Of a stretch of DNA of 58,990 nt, positions 16,336 to 24,890 are shown one piece after another. The notes below the pieces were generated by a model. It did not search any database. It was given only the letters and a program-made list of their open reading frames with translations, and was not told where the DNA came from. Position 1 is the first letter of the stretch. The number at the start of each line of letters is the position of its first letter. Both the position numbers and the translations under genes were made by a program. The stretch comes from CAYVAP01 sp964343195 (lineage in GTDB: Bacteria > Bacteroidota > Bacteroidia > J057): NCBI GenBank assembly GCA_964343195.1, contig CAYFIR010000023.1, positions 1-58,990 of the forward strand, written 5' to 3'.

Positions 16336-16529
16336 CTGTGGAAATTTGAACTGCAAAATACCTCAATTCTTTATTTCCATACAGCCTGCCCATGAACCTC
16401 AACGTGGGGGAGAATTCTTAGGAACGCTCTGGATGGTTTTACTCCCGGACCACTTCATTGCACCTGCTGTTTTTGACAGAATTAAAAGCTCATCCCAATA
16501 GGAGCATGATGCCATTCTATGCCAACGGA

Positions 16530-17546
16530 TCATTCCAACGCCAGCAATTCCAGTTTGGCCAGGAAGTCGTTGAACAGCAGTTCTACGTCGAGGTCGTAAT
16601 ACACCCGGATGGGGCGGCCTGCATGGTTGAACTGATATATGCCGTCATCATTGATCAGGGGAGATTCCCTGATCGCATAAAAACTGGACGAAGGGTCTGA
16701 CTCCCATGGCGATTGCAAGGCGGTGAGCAGCACCAGGGGATTGTCGCCGTAGATGTAGGTTTCCCCCATGTTCACATAGGGATTGATGCGTCGCATCAGG
16801 TCCTCCATCAGACCGGTGAGGTAGGCTCCGGTTTCGCCAAGGGGCTTGACCTTCAGCACAAGTTCCGCGTAGGAAAGGATGGGCTGGCGATAGGCATTTC
16901 GGGGAACCTGCCAGATCATGACTTCTGTCTGATTGAAAACGGCTTGTCCCGCGTTGATGTCGATGTTGAGGTTATATTCTGGGGTCGAATAGCCCGGCGG
17001 TGGGATGGAGATATCTGTGTATTCTGGTCCCCCGATCCAGACCAGAGTAAGCTTGTCGGCAATGTCGGGCGCAGTCAGCAGGGCCGAAGCAATCTCGGTC
17101 AGTCCGCCGCCACACACCACAAAAAGGGGCAGTTCCGTGTCCGTGCGACGAGCCTCCTGAATGATAAAATCCACTGCATCGGTTTTGATGGGCGTACTTT
17201 CATCGACCATCCCGGTGTTGGATCCCTGCACGACGGGAATGTCCTGCTCAACTCCCATTACCTCCATGAGCTTTTTTGCCTGCTGGACAGCGTTAACCGC
17301 CTGCTGATCAGATGGATCAAAGCCGTCTCCTTCACGCAGGTGCGATCCGACAACGGCCCGGATCTCTACCGAAGGAGACATCAGCATATGGGCCAGCATG
17401 AACAGCCCATCCGGATCTCCTCCGTAGTCATTATCGACGATGACGCGCATCCGGGGCGTGATGTTAACGTCGCCAAAAGAGACTTGCCCGAAAGACAGTA
17501 TGGGCAGGATGAATAGAAATAGCAGGAATTGAGTAGTAAATTTCAT
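16530..17546 (-). CDS. secreted nucleoside hydrolase-like protein
   Basis: 338 residues with an N-terminal signal peptide (MKFTTQFLLFLFILPILSFG). The inosine-uridine hydrolase signature follows: VIVDNDYGGDPDGLFML, with Asp38, Asp40, Asp44 and Asp46 positioned like the Ca-binding D-x-D-x-x-x-D-D motif, slightly altered (N at 39). VVCGGGLTEIASALL corresponds to the family's G-x-L-T-N-x-A region, and LVWIGGPEY to the next strand. Nucleoside hydrolases split N-glycosidic bonds of ribonucleosides; a periplasmic form suggests scavenging of external nucleosides, or a sugar-targeted relative. The gene is isolated. Fold assignment is firm, substrate inferred. Confidence 0.83.
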   Translation of the reverse strand: MKFTTQFLLFLFILPILSFGQVSFGDVNITPRMRVIVDNDYGGDPDGLFMLAHMLMSPSVEIRAVVGSHLREGDGFDPSDQQAVNAVQQAKKLMEVMGVEQDIPVVQGSNTGMVDESTPIKTDAVDFIIQEARRTDTELPLFVVCGGGLTEIASALLTAPDIADKLTLVWIGGPEYTDISIPPPGYSTPEYNLNIDINAGQAVFNQTEVMIWQVPRNAYRQPILSYAELVLKVKPLGETGAYLTGLMEDLMRRINPYVNMGETYIYGDNPLVLLTALQSPWESDPSSSFYAIRESPLINDDGIYQFNHAGRPIRVYYDLDVELLFNDFLAKLELLALE

Positions 17547-17709
17547 TGTGTAGTAATATTTCTGGTAATAGAAATATCTGGAATAACCCTAGCCTTTCCA
17601 ATACAACCTGGGAATGAAGGATAAGTAAGTAGGGAGTGAGGCAAACTGTTATGCGTCATTCCATGCACATATTCCTCAAAAGCTTCCTTGCTTTCCTACC
17701 TCTAAGGAG

Positions 17710-17825
17710 TTAGGCTTGGGGGTCAGTTCCCCCATGAAGGGTAAATCCTCGGATGATCGCCATTTCCTCCTCTGAAAGGGGAATGTATTGGGTGATGAAG
17801 GAGATGATGGGGTTCGTTTTACTCC
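17710..17825 (-). pseudogene. N-terminal remnant of a Crp/Fnr-type regulator (possible)
   Basis: Reading the minus strand from 17825 gives about 37 residues, NPIISFITQYIPLSEEEMAI followed by IRGFTLHGG and a stop at 17710-17712. N-P-x-x-x-x-I-x-x-Y-x-x-L-S-E-E-E is the usual first helix of Crp/Fnr regulators in Bacteroidota; nothing of the cyclic-nucleotide or HTH domain follows. It begins just after the aminotransferase stop codon. The match is short, so it could be chance. Confidence 0.3.
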
Positions 17826-17828
17826 AAG

Positions 17829-19148
17829 TTACAGCTTTCCCAGATAGGCGACCATCCTGTCCATCGCCACCTTGAGGTGCTCGGTGGGCACGGCGGTGTG
17901 CACGATGCGAAACAGCCCTTTTGCCTCATGCTGAAAACCCGCTCCCGGCGTTAGCAGCACACCCGTTTTATCAAAAATATCCACCCAGAGCTGCTCCTGT
18001 CCGGCATCGCTGTCCTCGCTCAGGAACCGCGAAAAATCTGCCCAGACAAACAGGCTACCCCGACTTGGCACATAGGGCAAACCGAGCTTTTTCAGGGCTT
18101 CAACCACGACTTTGTAGCTGCGGGTCAGGCGCTTTGTATTCTCCCGAATGTACCCTTCGATGAAGTCTGTATCCTTGAACATTTCTCCCACCAGCCACTG
18201 GGTGAGATTGGAGACCATGTGGGGAATGTTGGAGTTGGACAACCCGGCCATGAAAGCCTGATTGAGCGAATGCACGATGCCAAATCGCATTCCTGACATG
18301 GCAAAGTCCTTGGACATGGCATACCAGAGGTGCAGGTATTCGCTCTGTTTTTCGGCCATGAGTTGGGCGAAGGAATACGCTGCAAGAGCTTCGGGATAAT
18401 CGTCTTTCAGGGCTTCATCCTGGGTATCGATCAGCGAAAGGCCGTAGATCTCATTGACGACGAGATGGACCTCGTGCTTGATGCACCAGTCTGCCAGTTC
18501 GCGTAGCTGAGTTTCCGAATACATGCATCCGGTAGGATTATCGGGCGAAGTAATGAGCAGCATGCGGAACTTTCGCCCATGTGCGTTCAAATCGGTCAAA
18601 GCCTTATCCAATAGCTCAGTGGTAACAGGCCCCAGGGAACCATGGTCCTCAAGGTCAACATGTGTCTGCAAGTCATAGCGCTGCATGCCACTTTTCAGGC
18701 CCAGGTCCTTGGTGTACATCGGATAGGAGGGCGCTGGAATGACCACCACATCGCCCGGATCGGCCAGCACAAAAGAGCTGATCTCGATGATGGCAGAGGC
18801 CCCTGCCGCAAACCCAATGGCATCCGGGGCGATCGCGGTATGGCAAAGATGCTCTGACATGAACTTCGCCACTTCAGCCCTGACTTCTGGATGTCCCGTC
18901 GTCGCGGTGTATTGAAACACCCACTCCGGCATGCTGGCCTGGCTCAGAATGGCGTCCAGCCTGGCCTTGAGCAGGGGAATCATAGGGGTGTTTTCGGCGA
19001 CGTTGAGCGGAAACTTCCCGTGCGGATTGTCCTCTGGATGGAAGGGGTCCTGGGAGGCTTGCATGAACAGCTCGAAATCTATTCGGGCAGGTGAAGAAGC
19101 AAGATGTTGGCCACGGGAACCAAGGCTGTTGAGTTCGGCTGGGGACAT
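17829..19148 (-). CDS. PLP-dependent aminotransferase, class I/II (ACC synthase-like)
   Basis: 439-residue fold-type I enzyme. Visible landmarks are FPLNVAENTPMIPLLKARLD at the N-terminus (the L-x-x-A-E-N phrase of ACC synthase-like proteins), FAAGASAIIE for phosphate binding, ITSPDNPTGCMY for the Asn contacting PLP, VVNEIYGLS for the Asp/Tyr pair position (Glu here), and AMSKDFAMSGMRFGIVHS, where the Schiff-base Lys sits in the S-K-D-F form typical of the ACC synthase/alliinase-like branch. The C-terminal GLFRIVHTA holds the substrate carboxylate Arg. The reaction could be transamination or beta/gamma-elimination; ACC synthesis is not demonstrated. A VOC protein gene lies just upstream with the same direction. 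Confidence 0.85.
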   Translation of the reverse strand: MSPAELNSLGSRGQHLASSPARIDFELFMQASQDPFHPEDNPHGKFPLNVAENTPMIPLLKARLDAILSQASMPEWVFQYTATTGHPEVRAEVAKFMSEHLCHTAIAPDAIGFAAGASAIIEISSFVLADPGDVVVIPAPSYPMYTKDLGLKSGMQRYDLQTHVDLEDHGSLGPVTTELLDKALTDLNAHGRKFRMLLITSPDNPTGCMYSETQLRELADWCIKHEVHLVVNEIYGLSLIDTQDEALKDDYPEALAAYSFAQLMAEKQSEYLHLWYAMSKDFAMSGMRFGIVHSLNQAFMAGLSNSNIPHMVSNLTQWLVGEMFKDTDFIEGYIRENTKRLTRSYKVVVEALKKLGLPYVPSRGSLFVWADFSRFLSEDSDAGQEQLWVDIFDKTGVLLTPGAGFQHEAKGLFRIVHTAVPTEHLKVAMDRMVAYLGKL

Positions 19149-19253
19149 GAAAATTGTTGAGTTGTTGGATTGTTGATTTATAAAATGCTGCGAGAACCGC
19201 TTTGGGGTGGATCGGTCAATGTACTGAAACCCGCCTTATGATGCCCCCGTCCT

Positions 19254-19640
19254 TCAGACCGTCAGTTCAATGCGGTTTCCTTCGGGGTCGAGCACGACAC
19301 TTTCGTAATAACCATCGCCAGTGGTTCTTGGTTCGCCCACAACCGGAAAACCTTCGCTTCGCAACTTTTCGGTCAATTCGTCCACTTTTTCCTGGCTGCC
19401 TACGGAGATGGCAAAGTGGGTCAATCCCAGGCCTTCTTTGGTCTGTGCCAATAGCCTCGCGATATCGGGGCGATGCATCAGTTCCAGCCTGGTCCCGCTT
19501 TCAAAAGACAGGAAATAGGAACGAAATTCCTTGCGGGGATTGTGGTACAGCTCGTTGGAAGTCAGGTCAAAGTAGCGCAGATAAAAGCTACGCATGGCTT
19601 CGAGATCGCGGGTCCAGATGGCGAGGTGTTCGATGTGCAT
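19254..19640 (-). CDS. VOC (glyoxalase/bleomycin resistance) family protein
   Basis: 128 residues, a single glyoxalase-fold protein. It opens with MHIEHLAIWTRDLEAMRSFY (metal His5), continues with LSFESGTRLELMHR (Glu), GLTHFAISVGSQEKVDEL (second His) and ends with SVVLDPEGNRIELTV (second Glu), giving the complete two-histidine, two-glutamate metal set of lactoylglutathione-lyase-type proteins. The length equals a one-module glyoxalase. The substrate is unknown; methylglyoxal or a resistance role are both possible. It lies upstream of the aminotransferase gene with about 105 bases between them. Confidence 0.87.
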   Translation of the reverse strand: MHIEHLAIWTRDLEAMRSFYLRYFDLTSNELYHNPRKEFRSYFLSFESGTRLELMHRPDIARLLAQTKEGLGLTHFAISVGSQEKVDELTEKLRSEGFPVVGEPRTTGDGYYESVVLDPEGNRIELTV

Positions 19641-19670
19641 GGGGGATAATTAAATTCTGATCATACAAAG

Positions 19671-20363
19671 CTACACAACAGATGGCTTTCGGAGTTTTCG
19701 CCAGGACAGGTCATCGAATAAAATCATCGTCCAATCTGTGTCAAAAGGCAGCTCACTCCAGCTTTCCAGTTGATCTCTCTTCGGCTCTTCCACCCCACAA
19801 ATGGAAATCACCTGATTTTTCTCAAAATGGAGTCGCATGTCTGACAACAGTTCTGCTCCACCGGGTAGCTTCCTTTTCCGCAGTTCCACTTCCTGCAAAA
19901 CCTGGTTCCTGATCTTCAACCATTTATAAGTTCGGGTAACTTCTACGATTTGGGTAAAGCCATCCATCAACCTCGCCCTTTCATCCACCGATGAAACCCG
20001 AAATTCCGGCCCAATATGTCCTTCTTCTTCCCAGATCCAGTTGATCCAGGCTCCATTGTCCAGTTCGATCAGCACGGCCTTATCCCCCAGATCAAACTGC
20101 TCAAAATCGAAGGAATCTTCGGGATCGTTGACCAGTGCATAAAACGCCCGATTGATTTTGGCCCCCACCTTCCCATTGAGATTGGGACCGGGCTTAACAG
20201 ACTCTGCTGTCAATCGAGGAGCAGGCTGAGGAGGAGAAACTGATGGCTCTTCAGCATGGACCTGCCTCGGTTTGTAGCCAAGTACTCCGATGATCGCCAA
20301 TAGTAGGATCACCGCCGCGCTCGCGATCTGAAGGTTGAATGGAGTAAAAACGCTTTCGCTCAT
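19671..20363 (-). CDS. membrane-anchored protein of unknown function
   Basis: 230 residues. One N-terminal membrane span (about 12-30, IASAAVILLLAIIGVLGY), then a Pro/Ser-rich spacer (EEPSVSPPQPAPRLTAESVK), then a soluble domain with many aromatic and acidic residues (NGAWINWIWEEEGHIGPEFR, EVTRTYKWLKIRNQVLQEVE). No family recognised. The gene lies between the VOC gene and the NAD-kinase-like gene, all on the minus strand, but gaps of 30 and 70 bases make operon membership uncertain. The region's codon use looks like its neighbours. Confidence 0.6.
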   Translation of the reverse strand: MSESVFTPFNLQIASAAVILLLAIIGVLGYKPRQVHAEEPSVSPPQPAPRLTAESVKPGPNLNGKVGAKINRAFYALVNDPEDSFDFEQFDLGDKAVLIELDNGAWINWIWEEEGHIGPEFRVSSVDERARLMDGFTQIVEVTRTYKWLKIRNQVLQEVELRKRKLPGGAELLSDMRLHFEKNQVISICGVEEPKRDQLESWSELPFDTDWTMILFDDLSWRKLRKPSVV

Positions 20364-20432
20364 ACAGAGTTAAAGATGCCCTTGATAGCAGTGGGTTGGA
20401 GCAACATCCTACCTCCATGCAGAATGAAATCG

Positions 20433-21362
20433 TTACCCTCCATCATTCAGCACTAGCCGTGCATACTCTTCTGCCAGCCCAACGGTCGCGATGGAGCCGC
20501 TGTTGAAATTCAGGAAATCCTGTTCGATGCCATCGCTGAAGATGATGCCATTGGTGGGCATATAGGATTCCAGCACCAGCTTATTGCCCTTTCGGAGGAT
20601 ACCTGCGGTGATCCCGACCTGTGTTCTGATGCTCCGGAAAGGCTCCCTGACTGTGAAAAGCAGCTCGTTTTCGCGTAGCTGAGGCTGTTTAGGTTGCAGA
20701 TTTTTCTCAAAAATGCCTGCCACTCCATATGCCATGTTGAAAACCGAACTCAGCCAGCCAGTCGATCCAGCTTGCGTCGAGACAATGAGACCGCTAGATG
20801 ACTGCTCTTCTTCCTGCCCGCCAAAGGCAATCCGGTAGCGTGCAGAAACGTGAGAAGTTGGGCCAATAAACAGGTCATTGAACGCCAGTAGCCTCTGTCC
20901 ATCGTTGAGCTTCGCCTCAGCGAAGTGAATCCTCCGGTCTTTTCCCTGCCCACTAAGCGCTTTTCTAACTCCTCCGATAAAGTTGCTGGTGTCAAAAGGA
21001 AGCAGAATGCCATCGTACCTGGCTTTGTCAGGATTAACGGCAATGATGGGCTGCCCCCCCGCATATTTGGCGGTATTGGCTACCAGACCATCCTGCCCGA
21101 TGACGACTATCAGGTTTTTGGGCGAAAACAGATAGGAGGGGAGAAATTCCCGCTCGATAGTCTTGTTCTTGATCTCGCTGGTCAACTGGGTCTGGAGCAA
21201 TTCCAGGGCCCGCTTGAACACTTCGTCTTCCTGCACATAATCGTCAAAGTTCCCTCCCAGGCTTTCGATGTAAAATTTAGCCTGGGATTTGGTGTTAAAT
21301 CGCTCGATCAGCCGCTCAAGTCGGGTTTTGCTTTTGACGATAATGGCGTATTCAAGGCTCAT
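20433..21362 (-). CDS. NAD kinase-like protein
   Basis: 309 residues. The C-terminal half carries the NAD+ kinase hallmarks in order: LIVVIGQDGLVANTAKY (the G-G-D-G-T motif as GQDGL, catalytic Asp kept), IAVNPDKARYDGIL, FNDLFIGPTSHVSARYRIAF (equivalent of the N-E loop) and SSGLIVSTQAGSTGWLSSV (D-G-L-I-x-S-T-P-T-G-S-T-A form). The N-terminal ~80 residues are not part of classic NAD kinases (LERLIERFNTKSQAKFYIES, an amphipathic helix). It overlaps the upstream SPFH gene by four bases (ATGA), so the two work together. Kinase activity is plausible but the GGDGT change may affect specificity. Confidence 0.75.
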   Translation of the reverse strand: MSLEYAIIVKSKTRLERLIERFNTKSQAKFYIESLGGNFDDYVQEDEVFKRALELLQTQLTSEIKNKTIEREFLPSYLFSPKNLIVVIGQDGLVANTAKYAGGQPIIAVNPDKARYDGILLPFDTSNFIGGVRKALSGQGKDRRIHFAEAKLNDGQRLLAFNDLFIGPTSHVSARYRIAFGGQEEEQSSSGLIVSTQAGSTGWLSSVFNMAYGVAGIFEKNLQPKQPQLRENELLFTVREPFRSIRTQVGITAGILRKGNKLVLESYMPTNGIIFSDGIEQDFLNFNSGSIATVGLAEEYARLVLNDGG

Positions 21363-22381
21363 TTGCCAGAAGAAGATTTGCGGTCGAGGATAGAGTCGAG
21401 CAGATCAGGACTGATGTTCAGGTTCCCGATCTTATCGGCATTTTCCGCCAACTCCCTGAAAGCCAGAGAAATATTAAGCCGGGGGTCGGTATTGTTGTTT
21501 AGCGCCGTCAACAGTTTCCAGTCCAGCTCTTTGTAGGGTTTGAGCGTGGTTTCCAATACGTATCCCTGGGTATCGGCCTCCTTCTTGTCGTTTTCGGTTT
21601 TTTGCTCAATTAGGGCCTGGCGCTGGTTTTCGATGGCAATGTCGGCCTCCACCTGCATCTCACGGAGTTTTCGGTCGTTTTCGGCTTCCTGGATGCTCAG
21701 CTCCATTTTTTTCTCCGCAATCTGTCGTTTCTTCTCTTCCACCGCGATCTCCGTATTCAGCTCGGATTCCCTGATCCTGCGCTCCTGCTCAACCGCGAAG
21801 TTCCGCCGCTCATAAATGGCCTGATCGGCCTCCTGTTGCAGTTTCTCCCGGGTTTCGGTTTCTAACGCCCTGGCCATCTCTGGCGATGCCTTGATGGAAA
21901 GGATATTGGCTCCCAGGATTTCGATTCCCAGCAGGTTGATGGCCGGGGAACCCCCCAGGCCGCTAAGGATTTTTTCTTCCACGATTTTGGCCGAACGCAT
22001 CGCTTCGCGGAGGTTGATGCCATGGATATAGGTCGAAGTAGCCGTCTGAGCAGCGTTAATGATGCGCTGATTGAGTTTTTCGATGTCATTTTTTTTGTAC
22101 TGCCCATTGTCCTGAACGGTAAAGTCCAACACATCTGCCAGCACACGTGGATCGTGGATCTTATAGCTGATTTCTCCCTGAATGGCTACAGTCTGATAGT
22201 CCAGGGTGGTTTCGTTGTAGACGAATGGCAGGTCATTACTGCCCAAAGGGATAGCGACGATGGAACTGTTTGGGGCGAAGTAGAAAAAGGAGAGTCCTCG
22301 TCCTTCCTTTTTGACCTTGCCGTTCTTGTAGTGCAGAACGTAGGTCATTGAGTCGAACCGAATATGCTTTATTCCGAACAT
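21359..22381 (-). CDS. SPFH/flotillin-like domain protein
   Basis: 340 residues. The N-terminus (MFGIKHIRFDSMTYVLHYKN) is followed by an SPFH domain (to about 200: EISYKIHDPRVLADVLDFTV, then INAAQTATSTYIHGINLREA and the AxxxxxARALE-like SPEMARALETET). A long charged coiled coil follows (about 190-290, EQERRIRESELNTEIAVEEK and similar), then a C-terminal helical part rich in ALNNN and ISLAFREL. No membrane segment is visible; membrane attachment, if any, would be peripheral. SPFH proteins form scaffolds or microdomains. It is translationally coupled to the NAD kinase-like gene, suggesting the kinase acts on or within the scaffold; this is inferred from coupling only. Confidence 0.8.
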   Translation of the reverse strand: MFGIKHIRFDSMTYVLHYKNGKVKKEGRGLSFFYFAPNSSIVAIPLGSNDLPFVYNETTLDYQTVAIQGEISYKIHDPRVLADVLDFTVQDNGQYKKNDIEKLNQRIINAAQTATSTYIHGINLREAMRSAKIVEEKILSGLGGSPAINLLGIEILGANILSIKASPEMARALETETREKLQQEADQAIYERRNFAVEQERRIRESELNTEIAVEEKKRQIAEKKMELSIQEAENDRKLREMQVEADIAIENQRQALIEQKTENDKKEADTQGYVLETTLKPYKELDWKLLTALNNNTDPRLNISLAFRELAENADKIGNLNISPDLLDSILDRKSSSGK

Positions 22382-22517
22382 GGGGTTTTGTTTAATGACT
22401 TGGTACTGAATTTCGAAAAAAAGACACAGGATTCTTCATCTCTGAAGCATTTTGATGCAGGAGAACAATCAACATTATCGTCCTATGGATTCATAAAAAG
22501 TGAATTGCAGACCATCA

Positions 22518-23021
22518 CTACGCCTCATGAAGGATCTTCTGCATAAACACCAGGTCCAGCCATTCCCCAAATTTGTACCCAACCTCTCTGAAGGTCCCGA
22601 CGAGTTCAAATCCGAACTGCTCATGGAAGCGGATGGCTCCTTCATTGGAGGCATCGATTCCGGCGATCATGACGTGATAATCATTTTCCCGGGCTTGTTC
22701 AATAAGCTCTTCCAGTAGCATTTTACCGATTCCCTTGCCCCGTGCATCCTTATCCAGATAGATGGTGTGCTCAATGCTGTGCTGGTACACATCCCATGGG
22801 CTAAAAAGGCGATAGGTTCCATAACCCACCATTTTGCCATCGACCTCAGCAACCAGCACCGGGTAGCCTTCCACCTGCTTCTCCTTATACCAGCTCAATT
22901 GTTCAGAATAGGTGCGCTCCTCATGAAAATGGGTGCTATTGGAGTGCGAAATCTCATAGTTGATGATGTCGAGAATTCGGACTACATCTGGCTGTTCGGC
23001 AGGTCGGATGGTGATGGACAT
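22518..23021 (-). CDS. GNAT acetyltransferase, phosphinothricin/YncA type
   Basis: 167-residue acetyltransferase of the Pat/YncA/MddA subgroup. It opens with MSITIRPAEQPDVVRILDII, followed by the subgroup motif NSTHFHEERTYSEQLSW (the S/T-F-x-x-E-x-x-x-x-E-x-x-x-W pattern), GYGTYRLFSPW, the acetyl-CoA loop LDKDARGKGIGKMLLEELIE, and IDASNEGAIRFHEQFGFELV. Enzymes here acetylate phosphinothricin, methionine sulfoximine or related amines. The role in this organism is probably detoxification of an amino-acid analogue, by family knowledge. No operon partner is evident. Confidence 0.88.
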   Translation of the reverse strand: MSITIRPAEQPDVVRILDIINYEISHSNSTHFHEERTYSEQLSWYKEKQVEGYPVLVAEVDGKMVGYGTYRLFSPWDVYQHSIEHTIYLDKDARGKGIGKMLLEELIEQARENDYHVMIAGIDASNEGAIRFHEQFGFELVGTFREVGYKFGEWLDLVFMQKILHEA

Positions 23022-23088
23022 GGGTATCGTTCGTCGGTTTCAGTTGGAAGCTAATACATATAACAGAAAACCCATAACCCGGAACCAA

Positions 23089-23265
23089 TCATTCGCCATT
23101 CTGCTCCTTCTTCCTCTCTGCCATCGCCATGATGAAAAACAGTCCCCCTACGGCAATCAGAACTGTACCAAGGGAACCGACCGTATCGGCCAGGGTAGTG
23201 GAGAACGTGACTCCCAGTGCTATCACGATCATGCTGACGAAGAAAAGTTTGCGAGATTTTTCCAT
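23089..23265 (-). CDS. 58-residue two-TM small membrane protein
   Basis: Short gene read on the minus strand from ATG at 23263-23265 to TGA at 23089-23091. The protein begins MEKSRKLFFVSMIVIALGVT and has a second hydrophobic segment SLGTVLIAVGGLFFIMAMAE, ending in a charged tail (RKKEQNGE). AAAAAGGA lies a few bases upstream of the ATG as a good ribosome-binding site. Hydrophobic, then hydrophobic, then basic tail makes a plausible inner-membrane hairpin. No family was recognised. It could be co-transcribed with the cystathionine gamma-synthase-like gene upstream (starts 24629, ends 23382). Confidence 0.72.
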   Translation of the reverse strand: MEKSRKLFFVSMIVIALGVTFSTTLADTVGSLGTVLIAVGGLFFIMAMAERKKEQNGE

Positions 23266-23381
23266 GATCCTTTTTCAGAAAAGACGCTTGTTGTAGGGTA
23301 ATAGTTGAGGCGAAAACCGGATAGGGTGCAGTTTGAGACCTTTTTATCCCAAACTGCATTCCCAATTTCCTTGTCACCCTA

Positions 23382-24629
23382 CTACACCAGTTCCAGTGCC
23401 TGGCTGATGTCCCAGATGATGTCTTTGTAATTTTCCACCCCGACGGACAGGCGCACCAGCGAATCGGTAATCTCCATTTCCTTCATGTGCTCCTCGTCTA
23501 CCCCAGCGTGGGTCATGGTCTTGGGATGCTCGGCCAGACTTTCCGTGCTTCCCAGGCTCACCGCCAGTTTGATCAACTTCAGGCCATTGAGAAAGGCAAA
23601 AGCTTCCTTCTCGCCTCCTACCAGTTGGAAGGACATCATGGCCCCACTTCCAGAATACTGCTTCTTATAAATTTCGTATTCTTTGGTTCCCTCCTGGATC
23701 AGGCCCAGGTAGTTGACCTTCTGGATCTTGGGATGATCCTTGAGAAAGTTCGCGATTTCCACCGCATTGCTTTGCTGCTGCTCCATCCTGATTTTCAGGG
23801 TCTCCAGGCTACGCATCAACAACCAACCGGTCCAGGGTCCGGCCATGTTGCCAAGGAAGGTTCGCAGCGTTTTGACCCGCTTCATCAGGTCCTTGCTACC
23901 CAGCACAGCTCCGGCGATGATGTCGCTATGTCCTCCGATATATTTGGTGGCAGAGTACATCACCAGATCGGCTCCCAGTTGTAGGGGATGCTGCCACAGC
24001 GGTCCCATGTAGGTGTTGTCCACGGCGGTTACCACCCTATTTTCCTCAGTAGAATACTGCTTTGCGATTTCGCTACAGGCTTCTATATCCACCAGGTCGT
24101 TGGTGGGGTTAGCCGGGGTCTCTATATAGATCAGCTTCAGGTTTTGGGCTTTGCCTGATTCCTCCAGCTTTTGAACGATTTCATCTTTGCCCTGACCTGG
24201 CTTGAATCCCAGCACTTCTACTCCGATTCCTGGCAGAAAATGATGGATAAAGTGGTCAGTTCCGCCGTAAAGAGGATTGCTGTACAGCACCAGATCGCCA
24301 GGCTTGAGAAATTCCAACAGCACGGTGGTGATGGCAGACATCCCACTTTCAAAAATGGCGCAATCATCGGCCTGATCCCAGAGGCAGAGGCGGTTTTCCA
24401 GAATCTCCAGATCGGGGTTGTTGATCCGGCTGTAGATCAGCCCCAGTTCCTCATTGGGCAATTGCTCACGCTTGCCGTAGGCAACTTCGAAGAATGCTTT
24501 GCCTTCTTCTGCACTTTTAAAAACGAACGTAGAAGTCTGGAAAATGGGGCATTTGATGGCTCCTTCTGACAATGACGGCTTGTAGCCATAGGTCATCATC
24601 AGGCTTTCGGGTTTGAATTGGTGGTTCAT
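23382..24629 (-). CDS. cystathionine gamma-synthase/methionine gamma-lyase family protein
   Basis: 415-residue Cys/Met-metabolism PLP enzyme. Order of motifs: GLIYSRINNPDLEILENRL (Tyr-x-Arg phosphate contact), AIFESGMSAITTVLL (S-G-M-x-A-I), YIETPANPTNDLVDI, VVTAVDNTYMGPLWQHPLQL (Asp for the pyridine N), and VMYSATKYIGGHSDIIAG with the PLP Lys in S-A-T-K-Y. The substrate Arg is in LVRLSVGVEN near the end. Residues about 48-60 have a small insertion (YGKREQLPNEEL) typical of a less-studied subgroup of this family. It could catalyse cystathionine synthesis or gamma-elimination of methionine/homoserine derivatives; the present evidence does not separate these. Confidence 0.87.
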   Translation of the reverse strand: MNHQFKPESLMMTYGYKPSLSEGAIKCPIFQTSTFVFKSAEEGKAFFEVAYGKREQLPNEELGLIYSRINNPDLEILENRLCLWDQADDCAIFESGMSAITTVLLEFLKPGDLVLYSNPLYGGTDHFIHHFLPGIGVEVLGFKPGQGKDEIVQKLEESGKAQNLKLIYIETPANPTNDLVDIEACSEIAKQYSTEENRVVTAVDNTYMGPLWQHPLQLGADLVMYSATKYIGGHSDIIAGAVLGSKDLMKRVKTLRTFLGNMAGPWTGWLLMRSLETLKIRMEQQQSNAVEIANFLKDHPKIQKVNYLGLIQEGTKEYEIYKKQYSGSGAMMSFQLVGGEKEAFAFLNGLKLIKLAVSLGSTESLAEHPKTMTHAGVDEEHMKEMEITDSLVRLSVGVENYKDIIWDISQALELV

Positions 24630-24890
24630 ATAGTAGTAGCAGTTATGGGTATCATCACACAGGCCATGTAGGTGTTTGGGATGGCCTGCCTACTCGGGAA
24701 AAATTTACAAGCTACTTCGTTTTTTCCTGCTGACAAAGCTCATGGCAAACAGAAACCCGCCAGTTGATAACTTTCAATGTGAGAATTGCACGCTAGATAT
24801 GCAGGACTTGCCAAGTGCCCCAAACCATTGGCAGTCCAATCTAATTTTTCGGAGTTTTTGAAAGAATGTAGAACCACAATCCAAAATGAA

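Noticed and set aside
23051..23377. 108-codon minus-strand frame downstream of the cystathionine synthase-like gene
   Set aside because: Sequence is low-quality and overlaps, in another frame, a better-supported 58-residue membrane protein with its own ribosome-binding site.
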